Origin: CAYTPE01 sp964439885
Lineage (GTDB): Bacteria > Patescibacteriota > Patescibacteriia > Magasanikbacterales > GWA2-37-8
Assembly (NCBI GenBank): GCA_964439885.1
Contig: CAYTPE010000065.1
Span: 1 to 6,537, forward strand
Reading direction: 5' to 3'
Length of the DNA stretch: 6,537 nucleotides
In this document: in pieces, positions 1 through 5,118 of the stretch
Position numbering within the stretch: position 1 is the stretch's first letter
Layout of the letters: the number at the start of each line of letters is the position of its first letter
The notes under the pieces: generated by a model
Databases searched by the model: none
What the model saw: the letters and a program-made list of their open reading frames with translations, nothing else
Told to the model about the DNA's origin: nothing
Position numbers and translations under genes: made by a program

Positions 1-35
1 CGATCGGGCTCTTTTTGCTTTTCGTCCAGAGACAT
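1..35 (-). CDS. Possible 5' end of a minus-strand gene running off the left edge
   Basis: An ATG on the minus strand at 35-33 opens a frame that reads MSLDEKQKEPD and then leaves the window with no stop. Only 11 codons are visible, so no product can be named. The highly charged start is plausible for a cytoplasmic protein. If real, the gene is divergent from the secreted protein gene at 255, and 36-254 would be a shared regulatory region. The upstream sequence (AT-rich, GAATATTAAATA before the ATG) offers no clear ribosome binding site, like most starts in this window. It may equally be chance. Confidence 0.25.
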   Translation of the reverse strand, partial: MSLDEKQKEPD

Positions 36-97
36 TATTTAATATTCGTCTACCGAATCATTCCTTTAAGATAGAGAGATTAAAGGGTTGTTATCGA

Positions 98-117
98 ACA
101 TATATTATTTTATATGT
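98..117. repeat. AT-rich inverted repeat upstream of the secreted protein gene
   Basis: ACATATA at 98-104 and TATATGT at 111-117 form a 7-bp perfect inverted repeat around TTATTT. A second AT palindrome (runs of T then A, about 127-142) lies just downstream and just before the -35 box at 159. They could be an operator, a weak terminator or an UP-like AT tract. Nothing in the sequence distinguishes these. Positions 36-158 otherwise hold nothing I recognise. Confidence 0.35.
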
Positions 118-158
118 AAGTATACCATTTTTTTTAAAAAATAGCATGCGCTTGCTCA

Positions 159-187
159 TTGACAATTGCCGATTCCTGGATTAGCAT
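159..187 (+). promoter_or_regulatory. Promoter for the secreted repeat protein
   Basis: A perfect -35 TTGACA (159-164) is followed by exactly 17 bp and a weak -10 TAGCAT (182-187, four of six consensus bases). Transcription would begin near 194, giving a leader of about 60 nt before the ATG at 255. This is the only protein gene in the window with a long predicted leader. The spacing matches the other promoters found here. TATACA near 200 is an alternative -10 without a good -35. Confidence 0.6.
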
Positions 188-211
188 AGAAATATATTTA
201 TACATCTGAGC

Positions 212-234
212 GCTGTCTGCTGCCAAAAACAGCA
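212..234 (+). promoter_or_regulatory. Small hairpin in the mRNA leader of the secreted protein
   Basis: TGCTG (218-222) can pair with CAGCA (230-234) across a CCAAAAA loop. Alternatively GCTGT (212-216) can pair with ACAGC (229-233). The two pairings exclude each other. The hairpin sits 20 nt upstream of a start codon with no Shine-Dalgarno sequence. It may stabilise the mRNA or affect ribosome entry, but only the pairing is visible. Confidence 0.35.
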
Positions 235-254
235 ACGTTCGTAAGCTTTCATAT

Positions 255-1529
255 ATGCACTTCACCAAAAAAATAGCCGCGGGCTTCATTATAGCAGTCG
301 GCCTAGCGGCCTCCGTGTGTACCTCGGTGGCCCACGCGGCTTTGACACCCGTTTTGGTCTTAAGCAATTCGGGCGGCGATATGGTGCAGGTTACGGTGTA
401 TAACGGTGAGCCAAATAACAATGTATTTCTTACAGTGACTCCCGCATTAAATGGAACCAACCTGAACCTTGGAACCACCGACAGTAAAGGATATTTTTCA
501 GTCGCATTCTCGAGCGCGAACCGTGGTATTGGTAGTAATGCCCTAGCGTACGTGGTAGTAAGCGGACAACAGTCCGCCGCAATAAGTTGGCCGGGGTATG
601 CTAATACGCTTTCACTCAGCCAATATAGTGCAAACCTGCTCGTCGGCCAGACAGCTACCATCTATAGCTACGGGAACAATACTTTATATGTTGCATCCAA
701 TACGAATAACACTGTTGCTGCTGTTGTGACGGGAAATAATCAAATAACGGTAACTGGTTCGAACCCGGGCTCTACGACTGCTACGATCTGCTCCAACAAT
801 AGCGGTTGTGCCATTGTCTACATTACGGTCAATGCAAGCGGCGCGCAGCAGGCACTCACCCTCAGCCCATCCACCTTATCACTCGTTGCCGGGCAGGGCG
901 CGGTTGTATCAATTTACGGCGGCAATGGAAACAATTACTATGTTTCAAATAATGTAAATTCCTCCATTGCTTCAGCGAGCATCACTAATGCCACTCTCAC
1001 GGTCAGCTCTCTTGCCAATGGAAACACGCAAGTAACTGTCTGCCAGAGTTATGGCGCGTGCGCTGTATTGTCGGTTACAGTGACGGCAAACACCGCGTCC
1101 AACAATACTTCTTATTATTACCCCACCTACGCGTACGAGTATAATCGATGGAACCGAACACAGAGACGAGACACTGCGTGGTCGGCCAACAACCCCGCGC
1201 GCAATACTCCGTCCATCACTTTTCCATCAAATAACCAGACGCTTACCAATTACCCTCGTTCCCTCACCGTGCGTTGGCAAAACGATGGCGCCCCGCGACA
1301 CTCCATAGAAGTTAGCTGTGATTACTGCTCATCTCGCGCCGAGTGGGCTGGATCCCCCACCTACTACACTGCCAATAATTCGGCGACGAGCTACTCAGGC
1401 ATAACGCTCCCCGGCGACAATCAATACCGCGTGCGCGTACAGTCGATTGATTCATATGGCAATAAAAGCGCGTGGTCCGACTACACCTATTTCCGATTTG
1501 ACACACGATCGTATTCGTATAATCGATAA
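255..1529 (+). CDS. Secreted surface protein with Ig-like Cys-pair repeats and a FnIII-like C-terminal domain
   Basis: 424 residues. The N-terminus is a typical Sec signal peptide: HFTKK, a hydrophobic stretch to about residue 25, then a VAHA|A cleavage site near residue 28. This supports the ATG at 255 despite the lack of a Shine-Dalgarno sequence. The mature protein is rich in Asn, Ser, Thr and Tyr. Residues 30-114 look like one beta-sandwich domain. Residues 117-194 and 200-278 are two divergent copies of an Ig/BIG2-like repeat, each with a Cys pair six residues apart near its end (C179/C185 and C263/C269, pattern T-x-C-x5-C-A). A Tyr/Asn/Arg-rich linker (about 281-317) leads to a fibronectin-III-like domain (319-416) holding a CxxC (C355, C358). 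No C-terminal anchor, sorting motif or transmembrane helix is visible. A cell-surface or exported adhesive or pilus-like role is inference. The gene is monocistronic, with its own promoter and a terminator shared with the convergent ABC-F gene. Confidence 0.8.
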   Translation: MHFTKKIAAGFIIAVGLAASVCTSVAHAALTPVLVLSNSGGDMVQVTVYNGEPNNNVFLTVTPALNGTNLNLGTTDSKGYFSVAFSSANRGIGSNALAYVVVSGQQSAAISWPGYANTLSLSQYSANLLVGQTATIYSYGNNTLYVASNTNNTVAAVVTGNNQITVTGSNPGSTTATICSNNSGCAIVYITVNASGAQQALTLSPSTLSLVAGQGAVVSIYGGNGNNYYVSNNVNSSIASASITNATLTVSSLANGNTQVTVCQSYGACAVLSVTVTANTASNNTSYYYPTYAYEYNRWNRTQRRDTAWSANNPARNTPSITFPSNNQTLTNYPRSLTVRWQNDGAPRHSIEVSCDYCSSRAEWAGSPTYYTANNSATSYSGITLPGDNQYRVRVQSIDSYGNKSAWSDYTYFRFDTRSYSYNR

Positions 1530-1540
1530 TTCTCTCTACT

Positions 1541-1569
1541 AAAAAAGTCTCCACTACGGAGACTTTTTT
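1541..1569. terminator. Bidirectional Rho-independent terminator
   Basis: A perfect 12-bp stem, AAAAAAGTCTCC (1541-1552) with GGAGACTTTTTT (1558-1569), closes an ACTAC loop. Each strand therefore ends in a T-run after a GC-containing stem. It lies 11 bases after the secreted-protein stop and 33 bases beyond the ABC-F stop at 1603, so it can end both convergent transcripts. Confidence 0.9.
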
Positions 1570-1602
1570 GTTACGTATATTGCAAAGAATCGGCGCATCG
1601 TG

Positions 1603-3078
1603 TTACAAAGCACCGAGATCTAAAGTGATGTCGAATGGTATTTGCTCCACAAATTCATACGCGTGGCTCACGACAATTACTGCTCCTTCGAATGATGCGA
1701 GAGCCTGCGCGATAATGGGCAGGTGACGGAAATTTATATGGTTGGTTGGTTCATCCATTATGAGTAGTCCAGGCTTTTGGAGCACAAAACGCGCATAGCA
1801 GAGCAATCCTTTTTGACCTTCGGAGTAGGATCCAACTTTATTTTTTAATATCTGCGGCGTGAGTAAAAACTGCGCACCCGTGGCATAAATTTCTTGATTC
1901 CAGGGTTCGGCCATCATTTCGGCTAAGGCTTCGTAACCAGTTTTTTCAAAATCGAGCCCGGAAAAATCTTGCCTATAGTACCCTACGCGCACACCAGCGG
2001 TGATGCGAGCTCCCGCTTCATTGCCCATAGCCAATGCTGCCAACAGGGTACTTTTTCCAATGCCATTGGGACCTTTGATGAGCAATTTTTGTTTTTTACG
2101 CACACTCACCGGTGGCCGCACTTCTTTGTGTACCGGTGCGTGATCGATCATAATACCAAGAGAATCAATTTCGACATACGGCCCCACAATATCGGTTTGC
2201 GCCGGGATACTAAACTCGTTAATCGTTTTGTCTTCCTGGCGTTCATCCACCATTTCTTCTTCGGCTGTCTCCACTTGGTCGCGCAGCTTGCTCGCGAGTT
2301 TGCGCATCTTACCACCTTTATTCGCGAAAAAGTTTATTTTGTCTTTTCGATCCTGAATACTTTTGCGCAGCTGGGCATTCTTCGCGCGTTCGCGCTCTAT
2401 TTGCGCCTCAATTTCGCCAAGCACTTCATAGTAGTCGCCAACATATTGCTCCATTTTGTGCGTGTAGGAATCGAGGTAGAGCACGCCATGCGTAAAGGCG
2501 TTCAGAAAGTTGGCATCGTGCGAAATCACCAAACACGTTTTGGGATACTCCATGAGGAAACGGGTAAGATGCTCGATACCATCCGCATCCAGATTGTTGG
2601 TGGGTTCGTCGAGCAGTAGTATGTCCGGCTCTTGGATGAGCGCGAAAGCGAGGAGCAGCCGCGCTTGCTGACCGCCAGAAAATTCTTTTATTTTTTTATG
2701 GAGGGGAGAATGACCGTTTGCCCGGAGCAAATTTACTGTATCGAGCACGCGGTCAATTCGTTTGGGCAAATCGTACATTTTTTTGTCAAACGCCTCAGCA
2801 AAAAAGTCCTCGACGGTTTTTTCTAAATTTTCCGGTTTCATTACTTGAGTGGCTATAGCAATGCTCGCTCCAATACCAATGCTCACGCGGCCGCTTGCCG
2901 GCGTGAGCTCCCCGGTGATCATTTTAAAAATAGTACTTTTACCCGCGCCGTTCTGCCCCATGATGGTCACTTTGGCATTTTCGCGTACGCTAAAAGAGGC
3001 TTCGTCCAAAATGGGTTTGCCACCGTCATAATCGAATGTGACTTTGTCGAAACGTACAATGACGTCGCCGTGTTCCAT
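1603..3078 (-). CDS. ABC-F family ATPase (ribosome-associated, two nucleotide-binding domains)
   Basis: 491 residues from the ATG at 3078. The in-frame TTG at 3096 overlaps the -10 box (3092-3087), so it cannot be the start. Residue numbers here count from the ATG. NBD1 has Walker A GQNGAGKST (41-49), signature FSGGQ (133-137), Walker B DILLLDEP (152-159) and switch His in ISHD (about 187). A charged helical linker of about 80 residues (roughly 219-294) is the ABC-F interdomain, or P-site-tRNA-interaction, region. NBD2 has Walker A GPNGIGKST (336-344), a variant signature YSEGQ (418-422), Walker B GLLIMDEP (437-444), and TNHINFRHLP where the family usually has TNHLD. There are no transmembrane segments, as expected for ABC-F. 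Such proteins act at the ribosomal E site in translation control, stalled-ribosome rescue or antibiotic protection; I cannot choose among these. It is transcribed alone, downstream of the tRNA-Phe/tRNA-Pro unit and separated from it by a terminator and its own promoter. Confidence 0.92.
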   Translation of the reverse strand: MEHGDVIVRFDKVTFDYDGGKPILDEASFSVRENAKVTIMGQNGAGKSTIFKMITGELTPASGRVSIGIGASIAIATQVMKPENLEKTVEDFFAEAFDKKMYDLPKRIDRVLDTVNLLRANGHSPLHKKIKEFSGGQQARLLLAFALIQEPDILLLDEPTNNLDADGIEHLTRFLMEYPKTCLVISHDANFLNAFTHGVLYLDSYTHKMEQYVGDYYEVLGEIEAQIERERAKNAQLRKSIQDRKDKINFFANKGGKMRKLASKLRDQVETAEEEMVDERQEDKTINEFSIPAQTDIVGPYVEIDSLGIMIDHAPVHKEVRPPVSVRKKQKLLIKGPNGIGKSTLLAALAMGNEAGARITAGVRVGYYRQDFSGLDFEKTGYEALAEMMAEPWNQEIYATGAQFLLTPQILKNKVGSYSEGQKGLLCYARFVLQKPGLLIMDEPTNHINFRHLPIIAQALASFEGAVIVVSHAYEFVEQIPFDITLDLGAL

Positions 3079-3086
3079 AGGGCAGG

Positions 3087-3115
3087 AGTATACCAAGAAA
3101 AAGAGCGTCGGTCAA
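3087..3115 (-). promoter_or_regulatory. Promoter of the ABC-F gene (near-leaderless)
   Basis: On the minus strand, -35 TTGACC (3115-3110), a 17-bp spacer and -10 TATACT (3092-3087) make a strong sigma70-type promoter. Only 8 bases separate the -10 from the ATG at 3078. With a usual start 6-8 bases after the -10, the mRNA would carry about 0-2 untranslated bases. This fixes the start codon at 3078. Confidence 0.75.
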
Positions 3116-3129
3116 CGAGGCGCCAATGG

Positions 3130-3159
3130 AAAATAAAAATCCTGCTACTGAGCAGGATT
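3130..3159 (-). terminator. Terminator of the tRNA-Phe/tRNA-Pro unit
   Basis: On the minus strand AATCCTGCT (3159-3151) pairs with AGCAGGATT (3146-3138) around a 4-base loop, followed by TTTTTATTTT. The hairpin begins 3 bases after the tRNA-Pro end and lies upstream of the ABC-F promoter. It insulates the tRNA unit from the ABC-F gene. Confidence 0.85.
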
Positions 3160-3162
3160 GTG

Positions 3163-3236
3163 TCGGGGTACTGGGACTCGAACCCAGAATCTCATGGTCC
3201 CAAACCATGCGCCATAGCCAATTAGGCCATACCCCG
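3163..3236 (-). tRNA. tRNA-Pro (anticodon TGG)
   Basis: 74 nt, read on the minus strand. The acceptor stem CGGGGTA/TACCCCG is a perfect 7 bp with the C1-G72 pair typical of bacterial tRNA-Pro. The anticodon stem CATGG/CCATG holds the loop TTTGGGA, giving anticodon TGG. The T-arm is CTGGG-TTCGAGT-CCCAG. The discriminator is A, followed by CA, so no CCA end is encoded and it must be added by CCA-adding enzyme. It is the second gene of a two-tRNA unit, 95 bases after tRNA-Phe, and is followed at once by a terminator. Confidence 0.95.
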
Positions 3237-3250
3237 TATGTTGAGTCTGT

Positions 3251-3330
3251 AAAGTCAGAAAGTCTATAAGGTCTTAAAGCAATATGACTTTAGGGACTTT
3301 ATAAACTTTATAGACTTTTAAACTTTCACC
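3251..3330. repeat. 9-bp-periodic ACTTTA array with inverted halves, between two tRNA genes
   Basis: Five consecutive units on the plus strand begin ACTTT: ACTTTAGGG (3287-3295), ACTTTATAA (3296-3304), ACTTTATAG (3305-3313), ACTTTTAA (3314-3321) and ACTTTCACC (3322-3330). On the minus strand the left half shows degenerate matching units, including ACTTTCTG and ACTTTACAG (3266-3250 region). The halves are inverted, for example AAAGTCTATAA (3259-3269) against TTATAGACTTT (3308-3318), with inner pairing of GTCTTAAAG (3271-3279) to CTTTAGGGAC (3288-3297). The tRNA precursor could therefore fold into a long imperfect hairpin here. Function is unknown. Options include an RNA-processing signal, a protein-binding array, or slippage-driven repeat growth. 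Confidence 0.7.
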
Positions 3331-3331
3331 G

Positions 3332-3403
3332 TGCCTGGGGTCAGAATTGAACTGACGACGCCAGCCTCTTCAGGGCTGCGCTCTACCACTGAGCTACCCA
3401 GGC
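3332..3403 (-). tRNA. tRNA-Phe (anticodon GAA)
   Basis: 72 nt on the minus strand. The acceptor stem is GCCTGGG/CCCAGGC, the D-arm GCTC...GAGC, and the anticodon stem CAGCC/GGCTG with loop CTGAAGA gives anticodon GAA. The T-arm is GTCAG-TTCAATT-CTGAC. The discriminator A is followed by CG, so no CCA is encoded. First gene of the Phe-Pro unit. Its 5' end lies about 8 bases from the predicted transcription start. Confidence 0.95.
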
Positions 3404-3417
3404 GTTTTTGCCCGCGT

Positions 3418-3446
3418 ATAATATCAAAAGACACTGCTTTCGTCAA
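3418..3446 (-). promoter_or_regulatory. Promoter of the tRNA-Phe/tRNA-Pro unit
   Basis: Minus strand -35 TTGACG (3446-3441), 17-bp spacer, -10 TATTAT (3423-3418). Transcription should start near 3411, about 8 bases before tRNA-Phe. The -35 box lies in the loop of the terminator hairpin of the upstream PEBP-like gene. The 11-mer TTGACGAAAGC starting at this -35 recurs exactly at the tRNA-Ser promoter (6138-6148). Confidence 0.8.
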
Positions 3447-3455
3447 CAGTGTCTT
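3420..3455 (-). terminator. Terminator of the PEBP-like gene, overlapping the tRNA promoter
   Basis: On the minus strand AAGACACTG (3455-3447) pairs with CAGTGTCTT (3436-3428), a 9-bp perfect stem with a 10-base loop, followed by TTGATATTAT. It starts 14 bases after the stop at 3470. The T-tract is short and interrupted, so termination may be incomplete and some read-through into the tRNA genes is possible. Confidence 0.6.
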
Positions 3456-3469
3456 GTGGAGGTCGAAGG

Positions 3470-4009
3470 CTATTTTCGCGCGTACAACCCAATCAGCTCG
3501 TGAAAAGCAATGACGTGGCCACTTATTGCCGCCTCAAGGCGAGCTTTATCAGCGCTCGCGTCAAGCGCCATCTGTGTGTCTAAAGCGTACAATTTAAAAT
3601 GATAATGATGCGTGCCGCTCGGCGGGCAGGGGCCGCCATACCCTGGTTTTCCAAAACTAGTGACGCCTTCTATAGCACCGGGCGGCACACTGTGCTCTTT
3701 AATTTCGGTGGTCTGCGGGTCGATATTCCAGAGTGTCCAATGAACCCACGTTCCTCGAGGGGCGTCGGGATCGTCCACAATCAGGGCCAAACTTTTGGCG
3801 GCAGTCGGAACACCGCTCATGACAAGCGGTGGGTTCACATTGGCCCCATCACACGTATACTCAGAAGGCACAGCACCACTATTATCAAAGGCTGGACTTG
3901 TTATATTCATAGAAATAAATGGTGAAGACAGTTGTATCTGAAAAAAATAATACAATAAACTGGCGATACCAGCGATGATAAAGATGAGCCCAGCTATTCT
4001 TTTTGTCAT
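3470..4009 (-). CDS. Membrane-anchored PEBP / YbhB-YbcL-type Raf kinase inhibitor-like protein
   Basis: 179 residues. A single N-terminal hydrophobic helix (about 5-24, after MTKR) should anchor or export the protein. The remainder is a phosphatidylethanolamine-binding-protein fold of the bacterial YbhB/YbcL type. Hallmarks seen are DPDAPRGTWVHW (80-91, the anion-pocket DPDxP and conserved His90) and GPCPPSGTHHYHFKLYALD (126-144). The ligand of bacterial members is not settled; the eukaryotic kinase-inhibitor name is by homology only. E. coli YbhB is cytoplasmic and lacks the N-terminal helix, so an extracytoplasmic location here is inferred. Start ATG at 4009 has only GAGA as a weak ribosome-binding-like stretch. 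The gene appears monocistronic, with a promoter at 4026-4054 and a terminator at 3420-3455. Confidence 0.9.
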   Translation of the reverse strand: MTKRIAGLIFIIAGIASLLYYFFQIQLSSPFISMNITSPAFDNSGAVPSEYTCDGANVNPPLVMSGVPTAAKSLALIVDDPDAPRGTWVHWTLWNIDPQTTEIKEHSVPPGAIEGVTSFGKPGYGGPCPPSGTHHYHFKLYALDTQMALDASADKARLEAAISGHVIAFHELIGLYARK

Positions 4010-4025
4010 ACGTCTCTATACACAC

Positions 4026-4054
4026 AGTATAGCAGAGCATTGGATGAAAAACAA
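4026..4054 (-). promoter_or_regulatory. Promoter of the PEBP-like gene
   Basis: Minus strand -10 TATACT (4031-4026), 17-bp spacer and a poor -35 TTGTTT (4054-4049, three of six consensus bases). The leader would be about 9-10 nt. The -35 lies inside the T-tract of the DUF378 terminator, the same overlap seen at 3418-3455. Confidence 0.5.
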
Positions 4055-4080
4055 AAGAGACGCACCGATCGGCGTCCCTC
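4045..4080 (-). terminator. Terminator of the DUF378 gene
   Basis: Minus strand GAGGGACGC (4080-4072) pairs with GCGTCTCTT (4063-4055), 9 bp including two G-T pairs. The loop is 8 bases, followed by TTGTTTTTC. It begins 5 bases after the stop at 4086. The T-tract overlaps the -35 of the next gene. Confidence 0.75.
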
Positions 4081-4085
4081 ACAAT

Positions 4086-4337
4086 TTAGGCGGCGCGTTC
4101 CCGTGTGCGATAGGTGGCGCGACCGGTTTGTTCTTGGCCTATTTTCACACTGGTAGCGATCATGTAGAGACCGGCCAAACCAACTACGGCGTAAATAATA
4201 CGAGATACGATGGAGCCGAAGCCGAAGATGGCGTCAACCAGATTCCAATCGAAGAAACCTACCAAACCCCAATTGATCGCACCGACAATCACGAGCACTA
4301 TGGATAGCCAATCGAGAAAATTATAGCGATTGTTCAT
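4086..4337 (-). CDS. DUF378-family small membrane protein
   Basis: 83 residues from the ATG at 4337. A longer reading from an in-frame TTG at 4352 would start upstream of the -10 box and is rejected. Two transmembrane helices (about 9-29 and 42-62) carry family hallmarks: LDWLSIVLVIVGAINWGLVG, WNLVDAIFG, and a second helix ending VVGLAGLYMI. The short C-terminal tail is basic (TGRATYRTRERAA). DUF378 proteins are small two-helix membrane proteins of unknown function, and nothing in the neighbourhood suggests a role. The gene stands alone between its own promoter and terminator, with the ATG at the predicted transcription start. Confidence 0.85.
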   Translation of the reverse strand: MNNRYNFLDWLSIVLVIVGAINWGLVGFFDWNLVDAIFGFGSIVSRIIYAVVGLAGLYMIATSVKIGQEQTGRATYRTRERAA

Positions 4338-4343
4338 AGAAGA

Positions 4344-4372
4344 AGTATACAAAAATAAAATCGACCTTTGAA
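4344..4372 (-). promoter_or_regulatory. Promoter of the DUF378 gene (leaderless)
   Basis: Minus strand -35 TTCAAA (4372-4367, four of six), 17-bp spacer, -10 TATACT (4349-4344). Only 6 bases (TCTTCT) separate the -10 from the ATG at 4337, so transcription should begin at or next to the start codon. The spacer coincides with the terminator stem and T-tract of the AlkD-like gene. Confidence 0.6.
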
Positions 4373-4405
4373 TATGTGCAGTATATGACGAACGATAGGT
4401 CGATT
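4350..4405 (-). terminator. Long-loop terminator of the AlkD-like gene
   Basis: Minus strand AATCGACCT (4405-4397) pairs perfectly with AGGTCGATT (4367-4359) across a 29-base loop, followed by TTATTTTTG. It starts 2 bases after the stop codon at 4408. The large loop is unusual for an intrinsic terminator; a small ATAT pairing inside it could shorten it. The downstream half is also the DUF378 promoter. Confidence 0.6.
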
Positions 4406-4407
4406 AC

Positions 4408-5118
4408 TTACTGTGGCTTTGGTACGCCACGCAGATACATGGCGCGCACAGCGGGAGGAAATTTTTCGATAGCGTAGCGTAGCATGGTGCGCGGCATCGT
4501 ATTACTGTAGCGCGCGAGAAACGTGGTGAGGGTGGATGGCGACCGTTTGCCTACTTCGCGCAGCATCCAACCGGTGGCTTTGTGGATGAGATCATGTGTG
4601 TCGTTCAGAAGCAGAGCGGCAATGGCAAGCGTGTCTGCGAACTCACCATGAGTAATAAAATACAGTGTGCTCACTATGGCGATACGGCGCTCCCAGAGGC
4701 TGCTCGAACGGGCTAATTTTTTGAGTAGCACTCGTGATGTATCGAACAAATAACGCCCCACAATGCGCGGCGCGCTGACATCCACAAGGTCCCAATTGTT
4801 GATGAATCGTGTATTTTCAAGATATATTTTAAAAATATTTTTCTGAAGTTTTTCATCTTTCATTTTTTCGGTGAGCATTACCAGCGCGACAAATCTCTCT
4901 TCATGAATTTTCGAACGCAACAATATCTGAATATCTTTAGTATCGCAATATCCATATTTTTTCGCGATTTTTCGGAGCACCGGCACCCGAATGCCTACAA
5001 AAATATCGCCATACCCATATTCTCCTTTACCCGTTTTGAAGAACCGCCTCGCTACTCTCGCCTGCTCCGGGTTAGCCGCAATACGAACTTCGTTTCTGAG
5101 GCTGCTCAATTTATTCAT
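4408..5118 (-). CDS. AlkD-like DNA alkylation repair protein (HEAT-like-repeat DNA glycosylase)
   Basis: 236 residues, the usual length of the DNA alkylation repair (AlkC/AlkD) family. Characterised AlkD enzymes excise cationic alkylated bases such as 3-methyladenine and 7-methylguanine without flipping the base, using stacked HEAT-like helices. Hallmarks seen are NWDLVDVSAPRIVG (108-121), with W109 and D113 as in the Trp/Asp pair of Bacillus cereus AlkD, then LWERRIAIV (141-149) holding the conserved Arg, and HKATGWMLREVGKR (179-192) with the third conserved Trp at 184. All expected active-site residues appear present, so activity is likely. The ATG at 5118 lies inside the end of the DUF1361 gene (ATGAATAA, 8-base overlap). 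There is no ribosome binding site, so translational coupling is expected. The terminator at 4350-4405 ends the unit. Confidence 0.92.
   Translation of the reverse strand: MNKLSSLRNEVRIAANPEQARVARRFFKTGKGEYGYGDIFVGIRVPVLRKIAKKYGYCDTKDIQILLRSKIHEERFVALVMLTEKMKDEKLQKNIFKIYLENTRFINNWDLVDVSAPRIVGRYLFDTSRVLLKKLARSSSLWERRIAIVSTLYFITHGEFADTLAIAALLLNDTHDLIHKATGWMLREVGKRSPSTLTTFLARYSNTMPRTMLRYAIEKFPPAVRAMYLRGVPKPQ

Noticed and set aside
1..16. Possible tail of a terminator (CGATCGGGCTCTTTTT) at the left edge
   Set aside because: Only one arm could be present, because the other would lie outside the window. The same bases are also codons of the possible edge gene.
134..661. Minus-strand open frame of 175 codons
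   Set aside because: It lies antisense to the signal peptide and first repeat of the secreted protein, has no recognisable domain, and the plus-strand gene has its own promoter and terminator.
1969..2619. Plus-strand open frame of 216 codons
   Set aside because: Antisense to the core of the ABC-F gene. Its His/Phe-rich composition is what the complement of a conserved coding frame gives, and no family is recognised.
3079..3096. TTG start for the ABC-F gene
   Set aside because: The six extra codons overlap the -10 box TATACT, so the predicted mRNA would not contain them. The ATG at 3078 also fits the usual start of NBD1.
2845..3225. Plus-strand open frame ending near tRNA-Pro
   Set aside because: It crosses the ABC-F start, its promoter and a terminator, and its end is the antisense of a tRNA. 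Translated tRNA complements commonly give such endings.
3251..3330. CRISPR-like or replication-iteron interpretation of the 9-bp array
   Set aside because: Units are contiguous, with no spacers, and far too short for CRISPR. No replication initiator gene or DnaA-box cluster is visible nearby.
4338..4352. TTG start for the DUF378 gene
   Set aside because: These codons overlap and precede the -10 box (4349-4344). The ATG at 4337 directly precedes the family's conserved N-terminus.
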